Under the pieces are notes generated by a model that worked only from the letters and a program-made list of their open reading frames with translations, did no database searches and was not told the origin of the DNA. A stretch of 46,268 nt of DNA. It comes from an uncultured Allobosea sp. (GTDB lineage: Bacteria > Pseudomonadota > Alphaproteobacteria > Rhizobiales > Beijerinckiaceae). Position numbers and translations under genes: made by a program. Shown here piece by piece: positions 35,082-43,494 of the stretch (its first letter is position 1; each line of letters begins with the position of its first letter). The stretch covers positions 1 to 46,268 of the forward strand of contig NZ_CAMFJF010000031.1 of assembly GCF_945956895.1 (NCBI RefSeq), read 5' to 3'.

Positions 35082-35106
35082 AACGAACGTGTGGAGGAGC
35101 GCGTCC

Positions 35107-36228
35107 GTGAATTTTTCTCAAAAAGTCTCTGTTGTGGCAGATGTTCCGGCCGATGCTCTCGTTCGCTTCGAGGGCGTGAAGAAGTCCTATGACGGCATCA
35201 ACTTCGTCGTGAAGGACCTCAATCTCAACGTTCGCCGCGGCGAATTCCTAACCATGCTGGGGCCTTCGGGCTCCGGCAAGACTACCACGCTCATGATGCT
35301 CGGCGGCTTCGAGCGCCCGACCCTTGGCCACATCACGCTCGACGGCAAGCCCGTCGAGCGTCTGCCGCCGGAAAAGCGCAACATCGGTTTCGTGTTCCAG
35401 AACTACGCCTTGTTCCCCCACATGACGGTGGCCGAGAACGTGGCATTTCCGCTCCGCTATCGCGGCATTAAGGGAGCTGCGGCACAGCAGAAGGTGCAGG
35501 AGGCGCTCGGCCGCGTCAGCCTCGATGCCTTGGGCAACCGCCGCCCGGCCCAGCTCTCCGGCGGCCAGCAGCAGCGCGTCGCCCTGGCGCGGGCGCTCGT
35601 ATTCGAGCCGTCTCTGGTGCTGATGGACGAGCCGCTCGGGGCGCTCGACAAGCAGTTGCGCGAGCGTATGCAGATCGAGATCAAGCAGCTGCAGACCTCG
35701 CTCGGCATCACCATGGTCTACGTCACCCACGACCAATCGGAGGCGCTGACCATGTCGGACCGCATCGCGGTGTTTCACGACGGACGTATCCAACAGTTGG
35801 CCGACCCCGAAACGCTCTACAACGAACCCGCGAACCGTTTCGTCGCCTCCTTCATCGGTGAAAACAATACCGTGCCCTGTACCCGGCTTGGCGCCGAGGG
35901 CGATGTCGCCGTGATCCGCATGGGCGACGGATCGACCTTCCGCGCCGCCGGGACGGATGCCGTCGGCGCCGACGGCAAGGTGACGATGTCGGTTCGGCCC
36001 GAAAACATCGGGCTTGCCGCCGCGGGCGACCGCCCCCACGTCAACCGCTTCGCTGGCAAGGTGCGCGAGGTCTTTTTCCTGGGTGACCATATGCGGCTGA
36101 CGGTAGAAGCCCTCGGCGGTCAGCTCGTGACTGCCCGGATTCCGGCCAGCCGGTCGCGATCCTTCGCATCGGGGGACGATGTCGTGCTCGAATGCTGCGT
36201 GTCGTCGTGCCGCTTGCTGGAGGCATGA
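35107..36228 (+). CDS. ABC transporter ATP-binding protein (PotA-like)
   Basis: This 373-residue ATPase has Walker A at 52-60 (GPSGSGKTT), the Q-loop [14 protein letters not shown], the signature [15 protein letters not shown], Walker [12 protein letters not shown] and the His switch [11 protein letters not shown]-terminal TOBE-like domain lies at about 285-370. It powers the transporter at the inner face of the membrane. The start is a GTG with GGAGGAG 8 bp upstream. Its stop overlaps the next start by 4 bp. Confidence 0.95.
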   Translation: MNFSQKVSVVADVPADALVRFEGVKKSYDGINFVVKDLNLNVRRGEFLTMLGPSGSGKTTTLMMLGGFERPTLGHITLDGKPVERLPPEKRNIGFVFQNYALFPHMTVAENVAFPLRYRGIKGAAAQQKVQEALGRVSLDALGNRRPAQLSGGQQQRVALARALVFEPSLVLMDEPLGALDKQLRERMQIEIKQLQTSLGITMVYVTHDQSEALTMSDRIAVFHDGRIQQLADPETLYNEPANRFVASFIGENNTVPCTRLGAEGDVAVIRMGDGSTFRAAGTDAVGADGKVTMSVRPENIGLAAAGDRPHVNRFAGKVREVFFLGDHMRLTVEALGGQLVTARIPASRSRSFASGDDVVLECCVSSCRLLEA

Positions 36229-37463
36229 CCGTGAGTGTCGTGGATATCGACCGCATTGACGTCTTCATGGCCGTCCGCCGGGCCGAGCGGCCGGCGCGGC
36301 GCGCGGCTTTCTCGCTCGCGCTGCCGCTGATCGCCTTCCTGGTGCTCGCCTTCCTCGCACCGATTCTCTACTTGCTGGTCACGGCCGTGGCCAATCCCGA
36401 AACCCGCGCGGTGCTGCCGCGCACGCTGGCTGCCCTGGAGAGCTGGCACGGGGTGTCACCGCCGGACGAGCCGGTCTATGCCGCCCTCGCCGCCGATCTC
36501 AAGGCCGCCAAGGACGGCAGCACCGCCGCCCTTCTCGGCAAGAGGCTGAACTATGAGATCTCCGGCATGCGCAGCCGCGTGCTCTCCGCTGCCCGGATGG
36601 TCGATCAGTTCGAGGTCGGCCCCTACAAGGAGAAGTTCGTCGCGTTGCACAAGGATTGGGCCTCACCCGATGTCTGGGCCGTCATCAAGCGCAATGGCGC
36701 ATCGCTGACGCCCTACTATCTCCTCACCGCGCTCGATCTTCGGCAGGCCCCGGACGGGACGCTGGAGCGAGCGGCCGGCGACCAGGCGATCTTCCTCAAC
36801 GTTCTCGGGCGAACCTTGTTCGTGGCGGGCTTGGTCACACTGTTCACGCTTCTTCTCGGCTATCCCGTCGCCTATGTGCTGACCATCGCGCCCAAGGCGA
36901 TCGCCGGCATCATGATGCTGCTGGTGCTGCTGCCGCTATGGACCTCGCTGCTCGTGCGCACCACGGCATGGGTCGTGCTGCTGCAGTCGAACGGCGTCAT
37001 CAACGATCTCCTCATGGCGCTGCACCTGACCAGCGAGAAGATGCAGCTCATCTTCACCCGGATCGGGACGGTCACGGCGATGACGCACATCCAACTGCCG
37101 TTCACCATCCTGCCGATCTACAGCGTGATGCGCTCGATCCCGACGACCCAGCTTCGCGCGGCACGCTCGCTAGGGGCTGGGCCGTCCTCGGCGTTCTGGC
37201 GTGTCTATGCGCCGCAGACGCTGCCCGGCGTGGTGGCCGGCTGCCTGATGACCTTCATCCTGTCGCTGGGCTATTACATCACGCCGGCGCTGGTCGGCGG
37301 ACCGCGCGACCAGATGGTCTCGAATTTCATCTCCGTCTACATCAACCGCGACCTCAACTGGGGCCTGGCCGCCGGCCTCGGCGGGGTGCTGCTGGTCGTG
37401 ACGCTCGCCATCTACCTGCTATTCCTGCGCCTGGTCGGCGCCGACAAGATCAAGTTGGGGTGA
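36225..37463 (+). CDS. ABC transporter permease (PotB-like) with large external loop
   Basis: A 412-residue permease. TM1 lies at about 37-60. A hydrophilic stretch of about 140 residues follows (NPETRAVLPRTLAALESWHG to GDQAIFLNVLGR) before the five-helix core. The EAA-like loop reads RAARSLGAGPSSAFWRVYAP. The insertion, probably periplasmic, makes it longer than typical PotB (about 285 aa) but is known in a subgroup of these permeases. It is coupled to the ATPase gene by an ATGA overlap. Confidence 0.9.
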   Translation: MTVSVVDIDRIDVFMAVRRAERPARRAAFSLALPLIAFLVLAFLAPILYLLVTAVANPETRAVLPRTLAALESWHGVSPPDEPVYAALAADLKAAKDGSTAALLGKRLNYEISGMRSRVLSAARMVDQFEVGPYKEKFVALHKDWASPDVWAVIKRNGASLTPYYLLTALDLRQAPDGTLERAAGDQAIFLNVLGRTLFVAGLVTLFTLLLGYPVAYVLTIAPKAIAGIMMLLVLLPLWTSLLVRTTAWVVLLQSNGVINDLLMALHLTSEKMQLIFTRIGTVTAMTHIQLPFTILPIYSVMRSIPTTQLRAARSLGAGPSSAFWRVYAPQTLPGVVAGCLMTFILSLGYYITPALVGGPRDQMVSNFISVYINRDLNWGLAAGLGGVLLVVTLAIYLLFLRLVGADKIKLG

Positions 37464-37467
37464 CGAC

Positions 37468-38277
37468 ATGTGGCTGCCTTCTTATGCAACGCCGTCTGAG
37501 CGCCTGGCGCGCACCCTGGTGGTGGCTCTGGCGGTCGCCGTTCTCCTGTTCCTGATCGCGCCGTTGTTCATCATCGTGCCGCTGTCCTTCTCCAGGGATC
37601 CGTTCTTCACCCTGCCGGTGCGGGAATATTCGCTGCGCTGGTATGAGGACTTCTTCGGCAACGCGCGCTGGATGAACTCGATCGTCAACAGTGCCATTGC
37701 GGCGGTGCTGACGACGGTGCTGGCGACGACGCTCGGCACGCTGGCGGCGCTCGGCATTTCGCGCCCCGATTTTCCGGCGCGGCGCCTGGTCATGGCGCTG
37801 CTGATCTCGCCGATGATCGTGCCGGTCGTCATTGTCGCGGTCGGCAGCTATCTCTTCTTCGGCCAGTTCGGGCTGACTAATACGCGGCTGGGCCTGGTGC
37901 TCGCTCACACGGCTCTGGCGACGCCTTTTGTCGTCATCACAGTGACGGCGACGCTGTCGACCTACGACACCAACCTGACACGGGCCGCGCTCAGCTCCGG
38001 CGCCCCGCCGGCCTCCGCATTTTTCCGGGTGACGCTGCCCAACATCATGCCGGGCGTGGTGTCCGGGGCGATCTTCGCTTTCGCCACGTCGTTCGACGAG
38101 GTGGTGGTGGCGCTGTTCATGACGGCGGCCGAGCAGCGCACGCTGCCGGTGCAGATGTTCTCCGGCATACGCGACCAGATCAACCCGACCATCATGGCCG
38201 CCGCCACGCTGCTCCTGGCCTTGTCGATCGTGCTGTTCGCCGTCCTGACCCTGCTGACGCGCCAGCGAAGGGCGTGA
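37468..38277 (+). CDS. ABC transporter permease (PotC-like)
   Basis: A 269-residue inner-membrane permease with six predicted helices and the EAA-like loop RAALSSGAPPASAFFRVTLP. AFATSFDEVVVALFMT near residue 205 is typical of PotC/YdcV proteins. It follows the PotB-like gene by 4 bp and completes the four-gene importer. It converges on the LysR gene. Confidence 0.95.
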   Translation: MWLPSYATPSERLARTLVVALAVAVLLFLIAPLFIIVPLSFSRDPFFTLPVREYSLRWYEDFFGNARWMNSIVNSAIAAVLTTVLATTLGTLAALGISRPDFPARRLVMALLISPMIVPVVIVAVGSYLFFGQFGLTNTRLGLVLAHTALATPFVVITVTATLSTYDTNLTRAALSSGAPPASAFFRVTLPNIMPGVVSGAIFAFATSFDEVVVALFMTAAEQRTLPVQMFSGIRDQINPTIMAAATLLLALSIVLFAVLTLLTRQRRA

Positions 38278-38301
38278 CGAACAGGGCAGGCCAGTGGTCA
38301 A

Positions 38302-38328
38302 GGTGAGGCGGTCGCCCCGGCCTCAACC
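38302..38328. terminator. Stem-loop between convergent transporter and LysR genes
   Basis: GGTGAGGC (38302-38309) pairs with GCCTCAACC (38320-38328) with one bulged base. It spans the LysR stop codon. No T-run is visible, so bidirectional termination is a tentative reading. Confidence 0.35.
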
Positions 38329-39219
38329 GGCTCTGGCGGTTCCCTGTTCCGCGACGAACATGTCGGCGAAGCGCGCTGCAAAGCTGCGAGCAACGGCCGA
38401 GCGCTGGCAGTCGGGGCCGACATAAATGCCGACCACGACGTCCGCGAGGCGCGGCAGGTGGCTGGCGGGCTCGACGATGCTCAGGGCCGAGGGAACGATG
38501 CGGCGTGCCAGCACCGTCATGCCGAAGCCGGCCCCCACGGCTGCTTCCAGCCCGGACAAGCTGGGGCTCGTATAGACGAGCTCGAAGCTGCGCCCGTCAC
38601 GCTGCAATGCCGTCAGCATGTTGCGCCGGTAGAGGCAGCCTTCGGGATAGCAGACGATTCGCAGCGGCCCCTTCGTGCCGGCATCCGCCGACTGGCCGGT
38701 CGGCGCGCTGGCGCCGCCGACCCAGGCCAGCGGTTCCTTCCAGGTCACGAAGGCCCCTTCCGAAGGACCGTCCGGCGTCATCGCGACGACGATGTCGTAC
38801 TGACCCTTGCGCATCCCCTCCAGCAGATTGTGGGAGAGGTCGCAGACCACATCAAAGGTGATGTCGGCGCCGTCGCGGGCGAAGCTCGCCATCAGCTTCG
38901 GCAGGAAGTGATCGGCGTAATCGTTCGGGATGCCGAGCCTCAGCTTACCCTTGCTGTCGCGGTTGGTCAGTTTCAGCATCATCTCGTCGTTGAGCGCCAG
39001 GATCCGGCGGGCATAGCCGGCCACCAGTTCGCCCTGCTCGCTGAGCTGGGATCCGCCGTCTTTGGTAAACAGGGAAATACCCAGAAGTCCCTGCAGCCGT
39101 TTTATCTGCAGGCTGATGGCCGGCTGGGTGCGGCCAAGCTGTTCGCCGGCTCGGGTGTAGCCGCGCAGGTCTATGACCGTTACGAAGGCACGAAGGAGAT
39201 CGGTCGGAATGCTGCGCAT
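38323..39219 (-). CDS. LysR family regulator, probable creatinase/transport regulator
   Basis: A 298-residue regulator with an N-terminal helix-turn-helix (LRAFVTVIDLRGYTRAGEQL, GRTQPAISLQIKRLQGLLGI) and a C-terminal periplasmic-binding-like effector domain (GLEAAVGAGFGMTVLARRIV). The ATG at 39219 has AGAGG 7 bp upstream; a TTG two codons earlier is less likely. It lies downstream of the creatinase gene on the same strand, 237 bp away, with direct repeats in its own upstream region. It probably senses creatine or a breakdown product. Confidence 0.9.
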   Translation of the reverse strand: MRSIPTDLLRAFVTVIDLRGYTRAGEQLGRTQPAISLQIKRLQGLLGISLFTKDGGSQLSEQGELVAGYARRILALNDEMMLKLTNRDSKGKLRLGIPNDYADHFLPKLMASFARDGADITFDVVCDLSHNLLEGMRKGQYDIVVAMTPDGPSEGAFVTWKEPLAWVGGASAPTGQSADAGTKGPLRIVCYPEGCLYRRNMLTALQRDGRSFELVYTSPSLSGLEAAVGAGFGMTVLARRIVPSALSIVEPASHLPRLADVVVGIYVGPDCQRSAVARSFAARFADMFVAEQGTARAG

Positions 39220-39336
39220 CCACAAGCCTCTGACGCATATGAGCGCTTATCGGGCGTTGCCGATCCCTTCGCGCCGCAGAGATGCCCAATCTTCCGGCGT
39301 CTACGCCGTACTGGACTGAAAGCCGCTACACGGCGC

Positions 39337-39374
39337 TCCAAGGAATTGCGCGTGTTTCCAAGGAATTATGCGTG
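39337..39374. promoter_or_regulatory. Tandem direct repeat upstream of the LysR gene
   Basis: TCCAAGGAATTGCGCGTG (39337-39354) and TCCAAGGAATTATGCGTG (39357-39374) differ at two bases and repeat every 20 bp, about two helical turns. A second motif, CATATGAGC followed by TTATCG, occurs at 39236-39252 and 39379-39394. These lie in the 237-bp gap between creatinase and LysR and are candidate autoregulatory sites. Confidence 0.5.
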
Positions 39375-39456
39375 GCCTCATATGAGCATTATCGTCGCAC
39401 GAGCGCAAGCGGACCTCGGCGTCTGACCAAGGCCCGCGTTACCTCGTGATCGGCCC

Positions 39457-40692
39457 TTAGGCCTTGATGATGTTGTGTTCCGGCCCGAACGGGAATTTGG
39501 TGATGTTTTCGGCCCCGTCCTCGGTGATGACCAGGATGTCGTGCTCGCGATAGCCGCCGGCGCCCGGCATGCCCTCCGGCAGCGTCACCATCGGCTCCAT
39601 CGACACCACCATGCCGGGTTGCAGCACCGTGTTGATGTCTTCGCGCAGCTCCACGCCGGCCTCGCGGCCATAGTAGTGCGACAGGACACCGAAGGAATGG
39701 CCGTAGCCAAAAGAGCGATAGCCCAGGAGGTTGTGACTCCGGTAGATATCGTTCAGCTCCGTCGCCACGTCGCCGCAGCGCACACCGGGCCTGAGCAGTT
39801 CGAGGCCGCGCCGGTGGACCTGGCAATTGACCTCCCAGATGCGCAAATGCTCATCGCTGACGTGGTCGAGGAAGAGCGTGCGCTCGAGAGCGGTGTAGTA
39901 GCCGGCGATCATCGGGAAACAGTTGAGCGACAGGATGTCGCCTTTCTGGACCTGGCGCGATGTCACCGGGTTGTGGGCGCCGTCGGTGTTGATGCCCGAC
40001 TGGAACCACACCCAGGTATCCATCAGTTCGACATGCGGGAACGTCTTGGCGATGTGGCGCACCATGGTCTGCGTGCCGGCGAGCGCGATCTCGTATTCCG
40101 GAACGCCTTCGCGGATGGCATCGCGGATCGCTTCGCCGCCGATGTCGGCGGTCCGGGCGCCCTCCTTGATCAGCGCGATCTCCTCGGCCGACTTGATCGT
40201 GCGCAGCCACATGGTCGGGGCGCCGATGTCGACGAACTCCACGGCCGGGAAGGCGTCCTGCAGGAGCCGGCGCAGATCGAGATTGACATGGTCGAACTCG
40301 ATGCCGAGACGCCTGGCCCCGGGCAGCAGCTGCTGTAGCGCATGGAAATAGTTGTCGCGCTGCCAGTCAGTGTAGGTGATGTTGTCGCCGAAGGTCCGGC
40401 GCCAGGGCTGGCCCGCATCGATCCCGGCCGAAACCGATACGGCCTTGTCGGCCGTCACCACGAAGGCGTACCGGCGCCCGAAGTAGCAGTACAGGAAGTC
40501 CGAAAAATAGCAGATGTTGTGGTACGAGGTCAGGATGGCGCCGTCGAGCTTCAGCTCGTCCAGAATTTTGCGCAGCCCATCCTGGCGGCAGCTCATCTCG
40601 GTTGCGCTGAAGGTCGGAACGACCTTCTGGCCATTATGCATGTTCTGCAGCCGCAGCAGCTCGTTCGGCATGCCTGTCCTATGAACGTTCAC
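39457..40692 (-). CDS. Creatinase (creatine amidinohydrolase)
   Basis: This 411-residue pita-bread-fold enzyme hydrolyses creatine to sarcosine and urea. Its sequence follows the Pseudomonas putida enzyme closely as I remember it: TSYHNICYFSDFLYCYFGR, QPWRRT, YTDWQRDNYF, ELMDTWVWFQSGINTDGAHN, LSLNCFPMIAGYYTALERTL, SFGVLSHYYGREAGVELRED and GAGGYREHDIL. The active-site His in INTDGAHNPV is kept, and the M24 metal ligands are absent as in true creatinases. The start is a GTG with GGAGG 5-6 bp upstream. Its product sarcosine is the substrate of the sox operon 11 kb away. Confidence 0.93.
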   Translation of the reverse strand: MNVHRTGMPNELLRLQNMHNGQKVVPTFSATEMSCRQDGLRKILDELKLDGAILTSYHNICYFSDFLYCYFGRRYAFVVTADKAVSVSAGIDAGQPWRRTFGDNITYTDWQRDNYFHALQQLLPGARRLGIEFDHVNLDLRRLLQDAFPAVEFVDIGAPTMWLRTIKSAEEIALIKEGARTADIGGEAIRDAIREGVPEYEIALAGTQTMVRHIAKTFPHVELMDTWVWFQSGINTDGAHNPVTSRQVQKGDILSLNCFPMIAGYYTALERTLFLDHVSDEHLRIWEVNCQVHRRGLELLRPGVRCGDVATELNDIYRSHNLLGYRSFGYGHSFGVLSHYYGREAGVELREDINTVLQPGMVVSMEPMVTLPEGMPGAGGYREHDILVITEDGAENITKFPFGPEHNIIKA

Positions 40693-40765
40693 GTTTTCCT
40701 CCGCGCCGAAACAAGAAGTTCTGAAGTCGATGCGGACTATAGGAAGCCGTCGTAGGCGCTGGAAA

Positions 40766-40963
40766 TTAGAAGTCGATATCCGTCAATTTGGGTTCGTAAT
40801 CCGCACGCCGCTCCTCCCGCGCTCGCGCCGGGAACTCGGCGGTGAGAGCGGCGATGCGGTGATCGAGAGCTTTTTCAAGCGCACTGGACAGGATGAAGGC
40901 GAACGCGCTGGTCGAAGGGGCCGGCCTGCCCAGATTGTCCGGCGTCAGGGCCGATTGGATCAT
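40766..40963 (-). CDS. Short hypothetical protein (65 aa), doubtful
   Basis: The frame from ATG at 40963 has a plausible protein-like composition (FILSSALEKALDHRIAALTA; ADYEPKLTDIDF at the end). There is no clear ribosome site and no family I recognise. It lies between creatinase and the transposase remnants and may be a fragment of a larger lost gene. Confidence 0.3.
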   Translation of the reverse strand: MIQSALTPDNLGRPAPSTSAFAFILSSALEKALDHRIAALTAEFPARAREERRADYEPKLTDIDF

Positions 40964-41031
40964 TCAGGGCTGAGTGCGAACGGAGGATTTCTGGTTCATC
41001 GTAGCTTTTGAGGAGCGCAGATGAGACAGGG

Positions 41032-41268
41032 ATCCGAGACCGGCGTGTCGTCGGCTGGGCAACCAGCGACAGGCTCCACAAGGAACTGGCGTTGTTGCCC
41101 TGCGCCGGGCCATTGCCGTGCGGCGTCCGGCCGCCGGGCTGATCCACCACGCAGATCGCGGCAGCCAATGCTGCTCCCTCGACTACCACGCGGAGTTGAG
41201 GAAGCACGGCGTCCTGATCTCGACGTCGGGCGCGGGAACTGCTTTGATGGCGAGATTATCCGGGCAGC
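41032..41268 (+). pseudogene. IS3-family transposase remnant (orfB)
   Basis: In three successive frames the plus strand reads RRVVGWATSDRLHKELA, then RRPAAGLIHHADRGSQCCSL with DYHAELRKHGVLIS, then GRGNCFDGEIIRAA and a stop. These are adjacent parts of an IS3-type integrase core, including the second Asp of the DDE triad in HHADRGS. Frameshifts at about 41100 and 41230 and loss of both ends make it inactive. Confidence 0.85.
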
Positions 41269-41740
41269 CTGAAGATCGCCCGCGATACCGCGTTGAAGGC
41301 CCGCACCCAGGTGATGGTCACGCTCAAGACTCTCATCGTCAATGCGCCCCAGATACTGCGCGAAGAGTTCATCGCCATCACCGGCCCGATGACGCTGATC
41401 CGGGCGTTGGCGGCCTTGCGTCCCGGTCCCATCTCCTCGACAACGGCTTCGGCCACGACGGCGCTGCGCATGCTGGCTCGGCGATGGCTCGCTCTCGACG
41501 CTGAAATCCGTAAACTCGACGATGTGCTCGAGAGGTTGGTTTGCCACCAAGCGCCGGCCCTGATGGCCGCGCCACCGGCACGATCGCGGAGATGTTGATC
41601 GTTCTCGGCGACAATCCCGAACGGATCCGATCGGAGGCCGCCTTCGCAAAACTCTGCGGCGTCTGCCCCATCCCGGCATCCAGCGGCAAGACCACGCGCC
41701 ACCGCCTCAACCGAGGCGGCCACCACCGCGAACCCGTGGA
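41269..41740 (+). pseudogene. IS110-family transposase remnant
   Basis: The plus strand reads LKIARDTALKARTQVMVTLK, ITGPMTLIRALAALRPGPI and, after a frameshift near 41570, IAEMLIVLGDNPERIRSEAA with FAKLCGVCPIPASSGKTTRH and RLNRGGHH. This is the C-terminal (Transposase_20) half of an IS110-type enzyme. The N-terminal DEDD domain is missing. It abuts the IS3 remnant on the left and the stop codon of the PhnD-like gene on the right. Confidence 0.85.
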
Positions 41741-42553
41741 TCATTGCGGCGTTTCATATCCGGCCGCAAGTGCCTCCGCATCCCAGGTGCCGAGAAGATC
41801 ATACGATGGCTCAGAGACGGGGCTGAAACCTCTGAGAAGCAGACGCTCCCGGACTGCCGCAAGTCCGGACGCCTCTTCCACGGCCAGAAAAGCCGCGCGC
41901 AGCGCTTCTATGACCTGCGGCGGGCAGGAACGCGACGCGACGAAAAACGGGATCGGGGCCGGCGCCGTGGTCGCGACGACGCGCAAGCCGTGGGCGGGAT
42001 CGTCCGGTGCGGCGCGCATGAGGTCGAAGGCATAGGAATCGAGCGGACCGGCATCGATCGCGCCGGACAGGAGCGCCGCGACCACGCCGCGCGGCGTATG
42101 CAGCGGACCGACGCTTTCCGCGTAGAGCGCGGGCCGGCTCGCAGTACGATAGCCGAGCAGATGGTGGCGCAGGGCATTGAAGCCGGACTGCGATTCCTCC
42201 AGCGTGTAGCCGATGCGATGGCCGAACGTATCCTCCAGCGTCCGGAAGGGGCTGTCGGCGCGCACGACGATATCGGTCATGTAGCGCGGAAGACCTTCGT
42301 AGCGCGGTGGGGCCGGCACGGGACAGGCGATCGGCACCGGCTTCGGCTCGGCCCGCGACCAGGGTCGGCCGCACATGAACGCGGCTCCCAGATCGGATCG
42401 CGTCCAGAGCGCCGTCATCGGCAGGCGCGTGGGATGCTGGATCGTCTCCAGATCGACGCCGCTCTTCCGGGCGACCCAGGCGAAAAGCTCGGCCCAGGCG
42501 GCCGAGGCGTCGGCGGTCACCGCATACATGCGGGCATTGGCCACCCAGCTCAT
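41741..42553 (-). CDS. PhnD-like substrate-binding protein without signal peptide
   Basis: A 270-residue protein of the PhnD/SsuA/transferrin-like fold: SDLGAAFMCGRPWSR, YMTDIVVRADSPFRTLEDTF, GHRIGYTLEESQSGFNALRH, and GVVAALLSGAIDAGPLDSYA. It begins MSWVANARMYAVTADASAAW, with no signal peptide or lipobox, so it may act in the cytoplasm as a sensor or chaperone rather than as the transport receptor. It overlaps the ATPase gene by 4 bp and ends the operon. Its stop borders an IS110 remnant, so the last residues could have been altered. Confidence 0.75.
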   Translation of the reverse strand: MSWVANARMYAVTADASAAWAELFAWVARKSGVDLETIQHPTRLPMTALWTRSDLGAAFMCGRPWSRAEPKPVPIACPVPAPPRYEGLPRYMTDIVVRADSPFRTLEDTFGHRIGYTLEESQSGFNALRHHLLGYRTASRPALYAESVGPLHTPRGVVAALLSGAIDAGPLDSYAFDLMRAAPDDPAHGLRVVATTAPAPIPFFVASRSCPPQVIEALRAAFLAVEEASGLAAVRERLLLRGFSPVSEPSYDLLGTWDAEALAAGYETPQ

Positions 42554-43494
42554 GCCGCCGCATCCGCTCCATCGAGAATGGCGTCGCGGGTGACATGGCC
42601 GAGGACGGCGCCGTCGGCGCCGTGCACGTTCACGCTGCGGGCACCGGAACCGATCAGGCGCGCCAGTGCTTCACGCACGGAAGCGCCGCTGGCTATCGCT
42701 GGAGCATCCGCGACGGAGCCGGGCCGCATCAGCGCATCGACGCTGCGCAGGCTCAGGCGCTTGAGCGCGCGATCGGGGCCGACGAAGGCCTCGACGAACG
42801 AATCCGCGGGAGCTGCGAGAATCTCGTCCGGCGTCGCGTACTGGATGAGGCGCCCGTCGCGCATGATCGCGACGCGGTCGCCCATCTTCATGGCTTCGTC
42901 GAGATCATGCGTGACCATGACGATGGTCTTGCGCACGCGCTTGAGGATCTCCTTGAATTCGTCCTGGAGCCGCTCGCGCGCGATCGGGTCGATCGCGCCG
43001 AAAGGCTCGTCCATCAGCATGACCGGCGGATCGGCGGCCAGGGCGCGCGCCACGCCGACACGCTGGCGCTGCCCGCCCGAGAGGCGATGCGGCATCATGC
43101 TGCGGAAGCGCTCCGGCTCGAGCCCGACCAGCGCCAGCAGCTCGTCGATGCGCTCCTCGGTCTTGCCCTTCGTCCAGCCCAGCAGGCGCGGCACCGTGGC
43201 GATGTTCTCCGCCACCGTCATATGCGGAAACAGGCCGATCTGCTGGATGACGTAGCCGATGCGGCGCCGCAGCGTCACCGGATCGAGCCGGGTGACGTCC
43301 TGCCCCTCGATGAAGATGCGGCCGGCGCTCGGCTCGATCATGCGGTTGATCATCCGCATCGTGGTGGTCTTCCCGCAGCCCGAGGGACCGATGAGCGCGG
43401 TCGTGGTGCCCTCCGGCATCTCGATGGTCACATCGTCCACCGAGGGCTTGCCGGCGGCGCCGAAGCGCTTGGTGATGCCTTCCAGCCTGATCAT
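42550..43494 (-). CDS. Quaternary-amine ABC transporter ATPase (OpuCA/ProV-like)
   Basis: This 314-residue ATPase has Walker A at 36-44 (GPSGCGKTT), [16 protein letters not shown], the signature LSGGQRQRVGVARAL, Walker B VMLMDEPFGAIDP and VTHDLDEAMKMGDRVAIM. Residues about 250-314 resemble one CBS module (GASVREALARLIGSGARSVN), the osmosensing/regulatory tail of glycine betaine/choline transporter ATPases, which often have two. It is coupled to the permease gene by a 4-bp overlap. It powers import of a betaine-like compound. Confidence 0.9.
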   Translation of the reverse strand: MIRLEGITKRFGAAGKPSVDDVTIEMPEGTTTALIGPSGCGKTTTMRMINRMIEPSAGRIFIEGQDVTRLDPVTLRRRIGYVIQQIGLFPHMTVAENIATVPRLLGWTKGKTEERIDELLALVGLEPERFRSMMPHRLSGGQRQRVGVARALAADPPVMLMDEPFGAIDPIARERLQDEFKEILKRVRKTIVMVTHDLDEAMKMGDRVAIMRDGRLIQYATPDEILAAPADSFVEAFVGPDRALKRLSLRSVDALMRPGSVADAPAIASGASVREALARLIGSGARSVNVHGADGAVLGHVTRDAILDGADAAA

